From SAR86 cluster bacterium AG-349-I13 (GTDB lineage Bacteria; Pseudomonadota; Gammaproteobacteria; Magnimaribacterales; TMED112): 61,817 nt of DNA. Shown here piece by piece: positions 1 through 9,712 of this stretch. The stretch covers positions 1 to 61,817 of the forward strand of contig QCDB01000006.1 of NCBI GenBank assembly GCA_003278815.1, in the 5' to 3' direction. The notes under the pieces are model-generated. The model saw only the letters and a program-made list of their open reading frames with translations. It was not told where the DNA came from and ran no database searches. A program made the translations under genes and the position numbers. Each line of letters begins with the position of its first letter. The stretch's first letter is position 1.

Positions 1-563
1 AAAGAACTGAAATTAAAGCCCCATTTGATGGATTTGTTGAGAATTTAGCAAAACAAGGGCAGCTTCTTCAAAATGGGCAAAGTTGTGCTTCGATAATTTC
101 TTTGACACCACTGAAAATTGTTGGAAATGTATCTGAAATGATGGTGGCAAAAATTAAACCTGGATTAGATGCAGAGATCAATTTTATTTCAGGTGAAAAA
201 TATAACACCAAAGTTTCATTCATTAGCTCTGCTGCAGATACAAGAACACGAACATTTAGAGTTGAAGCTGAATTAGATAATGCAGATTTAAATATCAAAG
301 ATGGATTGACTGGTGAGTTAGTAATTTACACTGAGCCAGTAAAGGCACATTTCATACCAACGTCAGCTTTTTTGCTTGGTGACCAGGGCAACATAGCCCT
401 TGCTACTGTTATAAATGATGTGGTGAAAGTCATGAATGTACAGATATTAATTGATACTGTTCAAGGCGCATGGATAACTGGTATTCCTGATGAAACTAAC
501 GTCATTATTGGTGGGCAGGGATTTGTCAAAGACGGTGACGAAGTTATTTCAAAATTTAGATAA
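1..563 (+). CDS. RND efflux periplasmic adaptor subunit (HlyD/AcrA family), 5' end missing
   Basis: The C-terminal part of a membrane-fusion (adaptor) protein that links an inner-membrane RND pump to an outer-membrane channel. The frame is already open at base 3, so the true start is off the left edge; the TTG at 102 is internal. The first visible residues, IKAPFDGFV, are the typical second strand of the lipoyl-like hairpin. They are followed by the beta-barrel (around KIKPGLDAEI) and a membrane-proximal domain ending in GGQGFVKDGDEV. Its stop overlaps the ATG of the pump gene (TAATG), so the two are co-translated partners. The substrate cannot be read from the sequence. Confidence 0.9.
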   Translation, partial: RTEIKAPFDGFVENLAKQGQLLQNGQSCASIISLTPLKIVGNVSEMMVAKIKPGLDAEINFISGEKYNTKVSFISSAADTRTRTFRVEAELDNADLNIKDGLTGELVIYTEPVKAHFIPTSAFLLGDQGNIALATVINDVVKVMNVQILIDTVQGAWITGIPDETNVIIGGQGFVKDGDEVISKFR

Positions 564-3500
564 TGGGTATTGTTAAAACAGCGGTAAGTAAGTTTAGAAC
601 CACCATCCTTGTGATGATTTTCCTAATAATTATGGGTATGTTCGGACGAGCAGCAATGCCTATTGCTTCTAATCCTAATATTCAGTTCCCATTTGTGAAC
701 GTCTCCGTATTTCTAGAAGGCGCTTCACCTGAAGATATGGCGAGAATTGTTGCAAAACCACTTGAGAATAGATTTTTACGTCTTGAAGGTCAAGAACAAG
801 TAAGATCGGTAAATACACAGAGTTTCACAAATTTAACCATTCAATACGATGTTGATTTTGATATGGATCAAGCAATTTTAGACGTTGAGAGAGCTATTGG
901 TGAAGTAAGAAACCAGCTACCTCCAGAGGCTAACGATCCAATTGTTAGAGAAAGGTCCGATAATGATTGGCCAATATTGATTTACAGCATATATGGGTTT
1001 TCTAATCTTAGATCTGGATACGCTGTTGCCCAAGAGATACAAGATAGATTTGAAAAAGTTCCAGGTGTGTTGGGCGTCGAAATTGGTGGTGTTCCTGAAG
1101 AGCTGTTGGAAGTTGAAGTATCTCAAGCAAAACTAGAAAGTCTAGGTGTTAGTCTCACTGAGATCTATAGTGCTGTCCGTAATAACAACGTTTTAATTCC
1201 AGCAGGCTTCCAAGATACTGGTTCAGGAAAATTTGCAGTAGAAATTCCAAGTATATTCGAGACAAGACAAGATGTATTTGACCTTCCAATTAAATCCGAT
1301 GGAAACAAAGTCGTAAAAATGGGCGACGTTGCAGATATCAAAAGAACATTTAAAGACCCAAGTAGTTTTTCAAGGATCAATGGTTTTGATGCAATTTCTC
1401 TTTCAATTTCTAAAAGAGTGGGGTTCAATGAGTTGGACATTGCTCAAGCCGTAAAAGCTGAAGTTGAAAAAATCAAAGAAGAATTTCCCAATGACTTAAT
1501 CATTCAGCCAGGATTAGATACAACAAAATTTGCTGGTGATATGGTTTCAGAGCTTGAAGGAAATATAATCACTGCTGTCATACTGGTAATGGTTTTAGTT
1601 GTAGCAACACTAGGACTCAGAAATGGTCTGATTGTTGGTATTGCCATACCTTTCTCGTTTTTAGTGGGTTTTGGTATTCTTCATTTCTTCATAGGTTACG
1701 AATTCAATTTTCTGGTAATGTTTGGGATGTTACTAGGTTTGGGAATGTTGATTGATGGTGGGATAGTAATAGTCGAGTATGCGGATAAATTAATCGACAA
1801 GGGCCTATCTCGAAAAGAGGCATATACAAATGCTGCTGAGAGAATGTTTACACCTGTATTTGCTTCAGTATTAACAACCTTAGCAGCTTTTTCTCCACTG
1901 ATGATTTGGCCAGGAATATCAGGCAAATTTATGCGCTACTTGCCTGTAACTGTTTTCGTTATCTTGGCAGCTTCATTAGCATATGCATTAATTTTTGCGC
2001 CTGTTATTGGATCTCTATTAGGTAGGAGGAAAAAAGCAAATGATATAAATAATGACAGTGAGAATACGGCTTTGAAAAAAACATACAGAAAAGCAATTAA
2101 TTTTGCTGTTAAGAATCCTGTTGAATCAGTTGCCTACACCTTTCTAACAATGTTTTTGATTTTAGGAAACATAGTACCAAATTACGGCAAACAATTTGTT
2201 TATTTCCCTTCCGTTGAGCCTTGGTTAATTGAAGCAGATATTCAAGCGAGAGGAAACTTGTCGCCATATGAAGCTAGAGATTTTGCAATAGATGCTGAAC
2301 AAAAATTAATTTCCGTTAAAGGAGTTGATGATTTAAATATTAGCGTATCTGGTGGAGGTGGAAGTGGTGACGGAGTTGGTAGAGGTTACATAGTTCTTGA
2401 AGATCCTAAAGAACTTGATATTACGGGCTTTGAAGTGCTCGCACTCTTAAGAGAAGCTGTATCAAATATATCAGGATACAAACTAAGTATAAGAGAGGTT
2501 CAAGAAGGACCAGGCCAATTTACCGCTCCAGTTGAAATACAATTAATGAGTGAAGACTTAGGTTTAATAGAGAGGAAAACACGTGAGCTCAGGAATTATA
2601 TCGATCAGAATATTGAAGGTCTTACTGGGGTTAATGACACATTACCTAAATATAAAATTGAATGGAAAGTTGATGTTGATAAAGAAAGAGCATTTCAATC
2701 AGGTATCAGTTTATATGACATAGGTTCGACCATTCAAATGGTTACAACAGGTATAATGCTGGGCGAATACAGACCAGATGATTCAAAGGAAGAAATTGAC
2801 ATTCGAGCAAGATTTGCCAAAGAAAAAAGAACATTATCCAATTTAGAGAATATAACTGTTAATTCTAGAAATGGGGCAGTACCTGTATCAAGCTTTGTTG
2901 ACGTTGAGGCCAGACCTAATGCAGCGAGTCTTGTCAGAAAAGATGGCCAGTTTTTCTACGAAATTAATGCAACAAATGTGCCTGGTTTTAATTTGAATGG
3001 CGAGATCAATAAAATTCAAGAATGGATGGATGATACAGGTTTTAATGATCCAAGAATGGACGTAACATTTGGCGGATTAACCGAAAGAGGAGCAGAGGCA
3101 ACCGATTTTCTAATTCAAGCATTCTACGGGGCCTTATTTTTAATGTTCATTATTCTAGTAACGCAATTTAATAGTATTTCTCAGCCTATAGTCATTCTAT
3201 TATCAGTTTTATTTTCCACAGCTGGGGTATTTTTAGGATTAACTGTGACAGGGTCAGAGCCATCAACTATTATGACTGGGACTGCCCTTGTTGGTCTGGC
3301 AGGTATAGTGGTCAATAACAACATTGTACTGATCGATACTTTTAATAAGTTGAAATTAGATTTTCCAAATAAGCCAGCAACAGAATTAATTTCTGAAACA
3401 TGTATGAGTAGATTAAGGCCCGTACTTTTAACTACTATTACAACTATTTTTGGACTAATGTTTTTATCATTTGGATATAGTATCGATGTAATAAATAGAG

Positions 3501-3706
3501 CCATTTATGAAGGCACATCAACGGTTAAATGGTATCAAGTATTTGGGATAAGCATTTGTTGGGGCTTAGGTTTCAGCACTATTATCACATTGCTTGTAAC
3601 CCCATCATTCCTAATGATTCTTGAAAATCTCAAAGAATATAGAATGAGTGCAAGGAATTTTGTTAAATCAATACCCAACAAGATTGGTACACTTTTTAAA
3701 AGTTAA
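563..3706 (+). CDS. RND efflux transporter, inner-membrane permease (AcrB-like)
   Basis: A 1047-residue proton-driven RND pump, the usual length for the HAE/AcrB family, working with the adaptor encoded just upstream. Near the N-terminus are a first transmembrane helix and a porter domain with ASPEDMARIVAKPLENRF; a helix bundle lies at about residues 330-490 and a second at about 850-1030. The proton-relay region of TM4 reads MLIDGGIVIVEYAD: one Asp is kept, but the second Asp of the AcrB-type DD pair is Gly. The TM10 lysine position lies in VVNNNIVLI, with Asn instead of Lys. The family is clear; the altered relay residues place it outside classic AcrB drug pumps. The substrate is unknown. 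Confidence 0.93.
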   Translation: MGIVKTAVSKFRTTILVMIFLIIMGMFGRAAMPIASNPNIQFPFVNVSVFLEGASPEDMARIVAKPLENRFLRLEGQEQVRSVNTQSFTNLTIQYDVDFDMDQAILDVERAIGEVRNQLPPEANDPIVRERSDNDWPILIYSIYGFSNLRSGYAVAQEIQDRFEKVPGVLGVEIGGVPEELLEVEVSQAKLESLGVSLTEIYSAVRNNNVLIPAGFQDTGSGKFAVEIPSIFETRQDVFDLPIKSDGNKVVKMGDVADIKRTFKDPSSFSRINGFDAISLSISKRVGFNELDIAQAVKAEVEKIKEEFPNDLIIQPGLDTTKFAGDMVSELEGNIITAVILVMVLVVATLGLRNGLIVGIAIPFSFLVGFGILHFFIGYEFNFLVMFGMLLGLGMLIDGGIVIVEYADKLIDKGLSRKEAYTNAAERMFTPVFASVLTTLAAFSPLMIWPGISGKFMRYLPVTVFVILAASLAYALIFAPVIGSLLGRRKKANDINNDSENTALKKTYRKAINFAVKNPVESVAYTFLTMFLILGNIVPNYGKQFVYFPSVEPWLIEADIQARGNLSPYEARDFAIDAEQKLISVKGVDDLNISVSGGGGSGDGVGRGYIVLEDPKELDITGFEVLALLREAVSNISGYKLSIREVQEGPGQFTAPVEIQLMSEDLGLIERKTRELRNYIDQNIEGLTGVNDTLPKYKIEWKVDVDKERAFQSGISLYDIGSTIQMVTTGIMLGEYRPDDSKEEIDIRARFAKEKRTLSNLENITVNSRNGAVPVSSFVDVEARPNAASLVRKDGQFFYEINATNVPGFNLNGEINKIQEWMDDTGFNDPRMDVTFGGLTERGAEATDFLIQAFYGALFLMFIILVTQFNSISQPIVILLSVLFSTAGVFLGLTVTGSEPSTIMTGTALVGLAGIVVNNNIVLIDTFNKLKLDFPNKPATELISETCMSRLRPVLLTTITTIFGLMFLSFGYSIDVINRAIYEGTSTVKWYQVFGISICWGLGFSTIITLLVTPSFLMILENLKEYRMSARNFVKSIPNKIGTLFKS

Positions 3707-3715
3707 AAACTTAAG

Positions 3716-3721
3716 TAAAAT
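3716..3721 (+). promoter_or_regulatory. -10-like hexamer TAAAAT directly before xseB
   Basis: TAAAAT is followed by exactly six bases and then the xseB ATG at 3728. No Shine-Dalgarno sequence and no clear -35 box are visible. Initiation about seven bases after the hexamer would start the RNA at the ATG, giving a leaderless message for xseB-ispA-dxs. The same arrangement recurs at 17647, 29100 and 41530, which raises confidence. Confidence 0.45.
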
Positions 3722-3727
3722 TTCATA

Positions 3728-3940
3728 ATGGCTAAATTTGAAGAATCTATAAAAGAACTCGAAAAAATTGTTAAGGCACTCGAGGATGGAGAGCCTAGCC
3801 TGGATGAATCATTAAAAAGTTTTGAAAAAGGCATATCGTTAATAAAGGTTTGTCAGAAAGAGCTTGAATCAGCTGAAAACAAAATAAAAGAGTTAACTGA
3901 AGACGGCGAAACGAAACCTTTTGAAAGTGACGAATCTTAG
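3728..3940 (+). CDS. xseB: Exodeoxyribonuclease VII small subunit
   Basis: A 70-residue protein with the XseB helical-hairpin signature: [19 protein letters not shown] near the N-terminus, then [12 protein letters not shown]. Several copies bind the large subunit XseA to degrade single-stranded DNA. The gene precedes ispA and dxs, a conserved gammaproteobacterial order, and its end overlaps ispA by 20 bases. A TAAAAT hexamer six bases before the ATG suggests it heads a leaderless operon. Length and sequence are normal for the family. Confidence 0.95.
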   Translation: MAKFEESIKELEKIVKALEDGEPSLDESLKSFEKGISLIKVCQKELESAENKIKELTEDGETKPFESDES

Positions 3941-4796
3941 TCTAGATAACTTTGAAGTAGAGCTTCAAAACAGAATAAATTCATACTTAAATTCTAATTT
4001 AAATTCAAATAATCAAATTGAAGAAGCAATCAAGTTCGCACTCTTAGCTCCTGGAAAACGTGTAAGACCGACCCTGATTTACCTAGTGGGTGATTTTTAC
4101 AATGTAGCTTTAGAAAATTTAGATTCATTAGCGTTAGCAACAGAAATTATACACACTTATTCTTTGGTTCATGATGACTTGCCTTGTATGGATGATGATG
4201 ATCTTCGAAGAGGTCTGCCAACTCTCCACAAAAAATACTCGGAGGCGACGGCTGTATTGGCTGGTGATGCCATGCAATCATTAGCAATACAGATAATTCT
4301 TGAGGACGATAAATTATCAAACAAACTTAAAGTTTCAATAATTAAGCTTTTAATGCAGAAAATAGGCCACAAAGGCATGATACTTGGGCAAGCACTGGAT
4401 ATTAATTTTGAGCAAGTATCTGTCGATAAAGAGCAGATACTTCAAATGAATTATCTAAAAACAGGTTTACTCATTGAATTTTGCATTTTAGCCCCTTTGA
4501 TGGTTGCCAATAAGTCACAAAACAAGTGGAATAAAATTGCAAGAAATGTCGGTATAGCCTTTCAATTAATTGACGACCTGCTTGATTTAGAAGAATCAGA
4601 GGAAAGATTAGGTAAAGCAACTAAAAAAGATCATTCTAAAAATAAAAAAAATCTTCCTTTAATTTTGGGTCGATTAGAAACTATAAAAGAAATTAAAAAA
4701 TTTCATCATGAAACAATGGAATCATTATCAAAATTAAGTTTAAATAACCACCCATTGATGTTTTACGTTGAAAGCTTGTTTAATAGAAGAAGTTAA
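3921..4796 (+). CDS. ispA: (2E,6E)-farnesyl diphosphate synthase
   Basis: A polyprenyl synthetase of 291 residues that condenses isopentenyl diphosphate with dimethylallyl and geranyl diphosphate to give farnesyl diphosphate, precursor of the undecaprenyl and quinone side chains. The first Asp-rich motif is [14 protein letters not shown] and the second is [13 protein letters not shown] is the usual substrate-binding segment. The start is taken as a TTG inside xseB (20-base overlap), with no better ATG nearby. The gene ends in TAATG, shared with dxs, whose product feeds the same pathway. Confidence 0.95.
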   Translation: MKVTNLSLDNFEVELQNRINSYLNSNLNSNNQIEEAIKFALLAPGKRVRPTLIYLVGDFYNVALENLDSLALATEIIHTYSLVHDDLPCMDDDDLRRGLPTLHKKYSEATAVLAGDAMQSLAIQIILEDDKLSNKLKVSIIKLLMQKIGHKGMILGQALDINFEQVSVDKEQILQMNYLKTGLLIEFCILAPLMVANKSQNKWNKIARNVGIAFQLIDDLLDLEESEERLGKATKKDHSKNKKNLPLILGRLETIKEIKKFHHETMESLSKLSLNNHPLMFYVESLFNRRS

Positions 4797-6652
4797 TGAA
4801 AATTTTTAAAGAGTTTCCCAAGGAAAAACCAGTAAACATTTTACTTGATAAGGTGAATTTACCTGCTGATTTAAAACAATTTGATCTAAATGAGCTAGAA
4901 ACTTTAGCAGATGAATTAAGAGAATTCTTGCTTTATTCAGTTAGCCAGTCCGGAGGCCATTTTGGTGCTGGCTTGGGTGCTATAGAATTAACTATTGCAT
5001 TACATTACGTTTTAGATCTTCCGAACGATAAAATTGTATGGGACACTGGGCACCAAGCCTATCCTCACAAAATACTTACAGGTAGAAAAGATAAAATACA
5101 TAAAATAAGACAATTAGATGGTCTGGCAGCATTTCCATCAATTGCTGAATCTGAGTACGATGCAATGAGTGTTGGTCATTCGAGCACATCAATAAGCGCA
5201 TCTCTAGGGATGAACGAAGCTAATCAATTATTGAAAGGAACTAAAACCATTTTCTCCGTTATCGGGGATGGTGCAATGACTGCTGGCCTTGCTTTTGAAG
5301 GTCTCATGCATGCCGGTCATCTTGGAAGAGACCTAAATATTATTTTGAATGATAACGACATGTCTATTTCTAAAAATAAAGGGGGTTTATCAGATTATTT
5401 AGCAAAGGTTTGGGCCTCTAAAAGTTATAAGAAACTTAAATCAAGTGGAAAAAAAGTTCTTAAGAATTTACCTTTTGGTTTACATATTTCTCGATCGCTA
5501 AAAGATGGACTGAAATCAGCTGTAATGCCTGGAAATTTATTTGAGGACCTAGGTATGCACTACATAGGACCAATTGATGGTCACGATGTGAAATTGCTAG
5601 TTAAGACCCTTGAAAGAATGAAGGAAAAGTCAGAACCTTATTTACTTCATATCATAACAAAGAAAGGTGCAGGGTTTGAGCCAGCAGAGAATGAAAGAAT
5701 AAAATTCCACGCAATTTCAAAAATTGAGAAAAGCCCCTCTAAACCACAAATAAAATTTCAAGATATTTTTGGTGAGTGGCTTTGTGATAAAGCTGAGGTA
5801 GAAAAAAAATTAGTTGCCATCACTCCTGCTATGACAGAGGGTTCCGGTATGGTAAATTTCGAAAAGCAGTATCCTGATAGATTTTATGATGTTGCAATTG
5901 CAGAGCAACATGCAGTGACGTTTGGAGCAGGTCTCGCCTTGGGCGGCATGAAGCCAGTTGTTGCAATATACTCAACTTTTTTACAAAGAGCTTATGATCA
6001 ACTCATCCATGATGTATGTCTTGAAAATATTGATGTTACGTTTGCTTTGGATAGAGCTGGTATCGTAGGTGAGGATGGACCTACTCATTCTGGAAGTTTC
6101 GATATAAGCTTTATGCGTTGTATCCCCAATTTAGTAATTGCAACACCCTCGGATGAAGATGAAACAAGAATCCTGCTCAATACGTGCTTTGAATACTCAG
6201 GTCCGGCTGCAGTCAGGTACCCAAGAGGTAGTGGCTGTGGTGCTCAAGTGAATAAAGAATTAACAACAGTGGAAATTGGTAAAGGAAAAAAAATAAATGA
6301 GGGTCAAGATGTATGCATTCTAAACTTCGGTGTGCTCATAGATCGCGCTGTAGAGATTGTTCAGGAAGAGAATTATGGTTTATGCGATATGCGATTTGTA
6401 AAACCGCTAGACGAAGAATTAATCGATGAAATCTGTAAAAAATATTCAAAAATTGTGACGCTTGAAGATCACACCACTAAAGGTGGCTGTGGAAGTGCAG
6501 TCAATGAATACCTTTTGAGCAAAAAAATTACTGTACCCGTATTAAACCTTGGTCTGGACGATGTTTTTCCTGAACATGGAAGCAGAAATGAGGTTCTAAA
6601 ACTCAATGGTTTAGATGTTGAATCCATCAAAGAGCAGATTTCTAATTTTTAA
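4796..6652 (+). CDS. dxs: 1-deoxy-D-xylulose-5-phosphate synthase
   Basis: A thiamine-diphosphate enzyme of 618 residues that joins pyruvate and glyceraldehyde 3-phosphate in the first step of the MEP isoprenoid pathway. The cofactor motif is visible as GDGAMTAGLAFEGLMHAG followed by NDNDMSIS. The transketolase-like central domain has DRAGIVGEDGPTHSG, and the C-terminal transketolase domain is complete. Length matches the family (about 620). The ATG overlaps the ispA stop. The 3' end overlaps the convergent thiL stop by four bases, with no room for a terminator. Confidence 0.97.
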   Translation: MKIFKEFPKEKPVNILLDKVNLPADLKQFDLNELETLADELREFLLYSVSQSGGHFGAGLGAIELTIALHYVLDLPNDKIVWDTGHQAYPHKILTGRKDKIHKIRQLDGLAAFPSIAESEYDAMSVGHSSTSISASLGMNEANQLLKGTKTIFSVIGDGAMTAGLAFEGLMHAGHLGRDLNIILNDNDMSISKNKGGLSDYLAKVWASKSYKKLKSSGKKVLKNLPFGLHISRSLKDGLKSAVMPGNLFEDLGMHYIGPIDGHDVKLLVKTLERMKEKSEPYLLHIITKKGAGFEPAENERIKFHAISKIEKSPSKPQIKFQDIFGEWLCDKAEVEKKLVAITPAMTEGSGMVNFEKQYPDRFYDVAIAEQHAVTFGAGLALGGMKPVVAIYSTFLQRAYDQLIHDVCLENIDVTFALDRAGIVGEDGPTHSGSFDISFMRCIPNLVIATPSDEDETRILLNTCFEYSGPAAVRYPRGSGCGAQVNKELTTVEIGKGKKINEGQDVCILNFGVLIDRAVEIVQEENYGLCDMRFVKPLDEELIDEICKKYSKIVTLEDHTTKGGCGSAVNEYLLSKKITVPVLNLGLDDVFPEHGSRNEVLKLNGLDVESIKEQISNF

Positions 6653-7539
6653 AAAGGGTCCCAGCCTAGCTTTTCAAAATTCATTTTTTTGCCTTCCTTA
6701 TCTGTCACTAAAATTTCTTTTTCTTGAGTGATCGTTCCTAACTTTACTGCATTAGGTAAAATTTTCTTAACAGCTTCGCTGTGTTTCGTAGCACATGTGA
6801 AAAGTAATACATAATCGTCCCCTGCAACTACATCATCGATGGAATTAATGCATACATCGTCATAAATTGTAAGAATTGCACCTTTTTGAGATTGATCACA
6901 AATTCTACTTAAATCTAAAAGTAAGCCATCAGAAACATCAATAGCAGAATTAAGAAATGGATTTAGTGCTTTAATAGATTCTTTTGAAAGTAATTTTGGT
7001 TTGAGATATTGATTTGGTAAATCTAGTATTTGCTTGTTATAGAGCTCATAGCCCTGTTTTCCAAGTCCTAACTTATTTGATATATAAATATTGTCATCAA
7101 CTTCGGCACCACTGCGTTTGATAATTTTTTTGGATTTTTTACCAAAAACTGTGACAGAAATATTTAATTGTCCTTTTGTTAAATCTCCACCAATTAGACT
7201 AGTGCCATAGTCATCATTGAAATCATTAATACCATTTGAAAATAGCTTGAACCATTCATCTGAGGGTTCTGGAATTGTTATATTGAGTAAATAGCCGTCT
7301 GGGTAAGCGCCCATTGCAATAATATCTGATGCTGCAACTGCTAATGCTCGATAAGCAATAAAATAAGCATCAAGCGTACCAGGAAAATGAACGTCTATGA
7401 CGGAATTATCAGAAGATATTAACAGATCCTCAGATGAAGAAATAATGGCACAATCATCGCCAATTTCTAGAGGAAATTGTTCATTTACACTAGTACAAGG
7501 TTTTAAATACTTTTCAAGAAAATATTTTTCTTTATTCAC
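6649..7539 (-). CDS. thiL: Thiamine-monophosphate kinase
   Basis: A 296-residue member of the PurM/ThiL ATP-binding family that phosphorylates thiamine monophosphate to thiamine diphosphate, the cofactor of the neighbouring Dxs. Motifs include IGDDCAIIS near residue 26, ASDIIAMGAYPDG, GGDLTKGQ and the substrate-binding DVSDGLLLDL. The start is GTG and overlaps the thiolase stop by one base, so the two genes are co-transcribed with the thiolase first. Length is slightly short compared with about 320 in enterobacteria. Confidence 0.93.
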   Translation of the reverse strand: MNKEKYFLEKYLKPCTSVNEQFPLEIGDDCAIISSSEDLLISSDNSVIDVHFPGTLDAYFIAYRALAVAASDIIAMGAYPDGYLLNITIPEPSDEWFKLFSNGINDFNDDYGTSLIGGDLTKGQLNISVTVFGKKSKKIIKRSGAEVDDNIYISNKLGLGKQGYELYNKQILDLPNQYLKPKLLSKESIKALNPFLNSAIDVSDGLLLDLSRICDQSQKGAILTIYDDVCINSIDDVVAGDDYVLLFTCATKHSEAVKKILPNAVKLGTITQEKEILVTDKEGKKMNFEKLGWDPF

Positions 7540-8729
7540 TAAGAGGGATATCGCTCAAATAGACCTGCTGCTCCCATACCACCACCAACACACATTGTCA
7601 CAACACCAAATTGTTGTTCTCTATTCTGAAGTTCACGCACAATATGTCCAGTAAGTCTTGATCCTGTCATACCAAATGGATGACCAATTGCTATTGATCC
7701 ACCATCAACATTCAATTTATCCATTGGGATTCCTAATTCGTCTCTGCAATAGACTACTTGGACAGCAAAAGCCTCGTTGAGCTCCCAAAGACCAATGTCT
7801 TCTATAGTTAAATTGTTTTGAGCCAATAATTTTGGAATAGCAAAGACAGGTCCTATCCCCATTTCATCTGGATTACAGCCTACAGTTGTGAAACCTCGAA
7901 AATAAGCTTTAGGTTTCAAGCCTAATTCTAGAGCTTTATCTTCAGACATTACTAATGTAATTGATGCTCCATCTGACATTTGTGAAGAATTCCCAGCTGT
8001 AACACTACCGTTCTCATCAAAAACAGGTTTCAGAGCAGATAAACCTTCCATTGTTGTTGTTGGTCTATTACATTCATCTTTGACGCATTCAGCATCAACC
8101 ACTTTTTGCTCTCCAGTTTCTTTGTTGGTTAAAAGCATTTGGGTTTTCATTGGAACAATTTCATCGTCGTACCTGCCAGCTTCTTGTGCTTCAGCTGTTC
8201 TTAATTGGCTTTGAAGAGAATATTCATCCTGTGATTCTCTGGAGACGTTATATCTTTTAGCTACAACTTCAGCTGTTGTGCCCATTGGAAAATATATGCC
8301 GGGATTTTCTGCGTTAATCTTGTCATTAACAAATCCATTCATATTGATGTTCGGTTGAGTCATTGAGATAGATTCAACACCGCCAGCAATCACAGTGTCA
8401 TACCCACCTGCCATAATTTGGCCGGCAGCCATTGAAACAGTTTGTAGGCCTGAAGAGCAGTATCTATTTACAGTTGTACCGCCAACAGTAATAGGCAATT
8501 TAGACATTATTACAGAATTTCTTCCAATATTATGACCTGTGGCACCCTCAGGGTTACCACATCCCATGATGACATCTTCCACTGCATCAGCAGGAAGGTT
8601 AGGATTCCGATTTAACATTTCATCTATTAGATGAGAGAGCATGTCATCCCCTCTGGTCATATTGAATGTACCTCTAAAAGATTTAGCTAAACCTGTTCTT
8701 ACACTATCGACTATTACAACATTTTTCAT
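7539..8729 (-). CDS. Acetyl-CoA acetyltransferase / 3-ketoacyl-CoA thiolase
   Basis: A 396-residue type II thiolase that carries out thiolytic cleavage of 3-ketoacyl-CoA or condenses two acetyl-CoA. The nucleophilic Cys lies in NRYCSSGLQTVSMAAGQ; the other catalytic motifs are ELNEAFAVQ, GGSIAIGHPFGMTGSR and CVGGGMGAAG. A well-placed GGAG Shine-Dalgarno sits before the ATG. No fadB-like partner is adjacent, so beta-oxidation and acetoacetyl-CoA synthesis cannot be told apart. It follows the LETM1-like gene by 17 bases and is probably in one operon with it. Confidence 0.92.
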   Translation of the reverse strand: MKNVVIVDSVRTGLAKSFRGTFNMTRGDDMLSHLIDEMLNRNPNLPADAVEDVIMGCGNPEGATGHNIGRNSVIMSKLPITVGGTTVNRYCSSGLQTVSMAAGQIMAGGYDTVIAGGVESISMTQPNINMNGFVNDKINAENPGIYFPMGTTAEVVAKRYNVSRESQDEYSLQSQLRTAEAQEAGRYDDEIVPMKTQMLLTNKETGEQKVVDAECVKDECNRPTTTMEGLSALKPVFDENGSVTAGNSSQMSDGASITLVMSEDKALELGLKPKAYFRGFTTVGCNPDEMGIGPVFAIPKLLAQNNLTIEDIGLWELNEAFAVQVVYCRDELGIPMDKLNVDGGSIAIGHPFGMTGSRLTGHIVRELQNREQQFGVVTMCVGGGMGAAGLFERYPS

Positions 8730-8746
8730 ATTTATCTCCGGAAAAA

Positions 8747-9061
8747 TTATTTTAACTTGTTTTCATCATCATTTAAATCAAGTTTCTTATACCAGGCTGG
8801 GATAATATCAATACCCAGCTTTTGTGCTCTTTTGAGTAGATATGGAATAGTTATTGGTGAAAAGGGCAAGACCAAAAGTATCCCAAACCCAGCACCTTTC
8901 AATATTTCTCTAAGTTGATTATTTGCTAACTTCAGGTATTTCTTATCGTCCGTCTCTAGATAAGTGTAAAAATTATCTAACATCTCAGTATTAGCTTCGT
9001 TTTCTTCTCTTAAAGCATTTACTAAGTTTTCAAGATATTTATTGATTGTTTTAAATTCCAT
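8747..9061 (-). CDS. LETM1-like domain protein
   Basis: A 104-residue protein. Residues 50-85, including ILKGAGFGILLVLPFSPITI, resemble the LETM1 ribosome-binding-like core, in which a hydrophobic stretch is followed by a basic helix (PYLLKRAQKLGIDIIPAWYK). The N-terminal half is acidic and helical. The function in bacteria is not established. It lies upstream of the thiolase on the same strand. Its ATG directly abuts the T-tract of a strong hairpin, so its expression signal is unusual. The family assignment is by eye and moderate. Confidence 0.6.
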   Translation of the reverse strand: MEFKTINKYLENLVNALREENEANTEMLDNFYTYLETDDKKYLKLANNQLREILKGAGFGILLVLPFSPITIPYLLKRAQKLGIDIIPAWYKKLDLNDDENKLK

Positions 9062-9091
9062 AAAAAAAAACCTCTGCCGAAGCAGAGGTTT
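9062..9091 (-). terminator. Rho-independent terminator after the TonB receptor fragment
   Basis: Read on the minus strand: AAACCTCTGC, loop TTCG, GCAGAGGTTT, then an uninterrupted T-tract of nine. The 10-bp perfect stem with a stable TTCG tetraloop makes a textbook terminator, placed about 20 bases after the receptor stop. The T-tract ends exactly at the ATG of the next minus-strand gene. Confidence 0.9.
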
Positions 9092-9112
9092 AATTATATA
9101 AAATCTTATGTC

Positions 9113-9712
9113 TTAGAAGTTATATTGTATAGAAATACCTCCATTCATTGGTTCTTGTAGGAAAAGGTTATAACCACCTCCATTTGATTGAGAACCGATG
9201 AAAGCACCCGTAACAATATCTTTATCTTCAATATTATGCACATAAAAATCTACCATCCATTTTCCGTCAGGAGATTGATATGTTAGATCAACGTTCATGA
9301 AGTCAAACTCGGCAACTTGTTCATGTTCGTTGTTAAATACTGTTAGATAAAAGTCACCTCTATAGATATAGTCCAATCTAGCTGTAAGCAAGCCATTTTC
9401 GTTATTCATTAGATCAACTTCACCACCGATTGAGAAAGACATATCTGGCACACCAGGTAACTTTCTACCGGAAAGATCTTGAATATTAAAGCCAGTGTTT
9501 GGACAAGCAGGCCCAAGCAAAGCATTAAATGGTTGGTTACACGTACTACCTAAACTTCTGTAGATCATACCCACATCCGTCATACCAAATACAACCCCTT
9601 GTGATTCGCCAATTGTACTTAAATCAACAGATGAAACACCATAAGGGTTTCTTGGATCATAATCTTCATAACCATCAAGCTCAGATGTATTAATAGCTCC
9701 AGTGAAATTAAA
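9113..9712 (-). CDS. TonB-dependent receptor, C-terminal fragment (5' part missing)
   Basis: About 200 residues of the C-terminal beta-barrel of an outer-membrane TonB-dependent receptor, ending in ISIQYNF with the typical terminal aromatic residue. Barrel-type strands such as LLTARLDYIYRGDFYLTV, and a PGVPDMSFSIGGEV segment, support the family. Whole receptors are usually 650-900 residues. The frame stays open from the ATG at 9583 up to about 9712, then runs straight into ScpA coding sequence of opposite orientation. The plug domain and most of the barrel are therefore missing. A strong terminator follows. The substrate is unknown. Confidence 0.8.
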   Translation of the reverse strand, partial: FNFTGAINTSELDGYEDYDPRNPYGVSSVDLSTIGESQGVVFGMTDVGMIYRSLGSTCNQPFNALLGPACPNTGFNIQDLSGRKLPGVPDMSFSIGGEVDLMNNENGLLTARLDYIYRGDFYLTVFNNEHEQVAEFDFMNVDLTYQSPDGKWMVDFYVHNIEDKDIVTGAFIGSQSNGGGYNLFLQEPMNGGISIQYNF

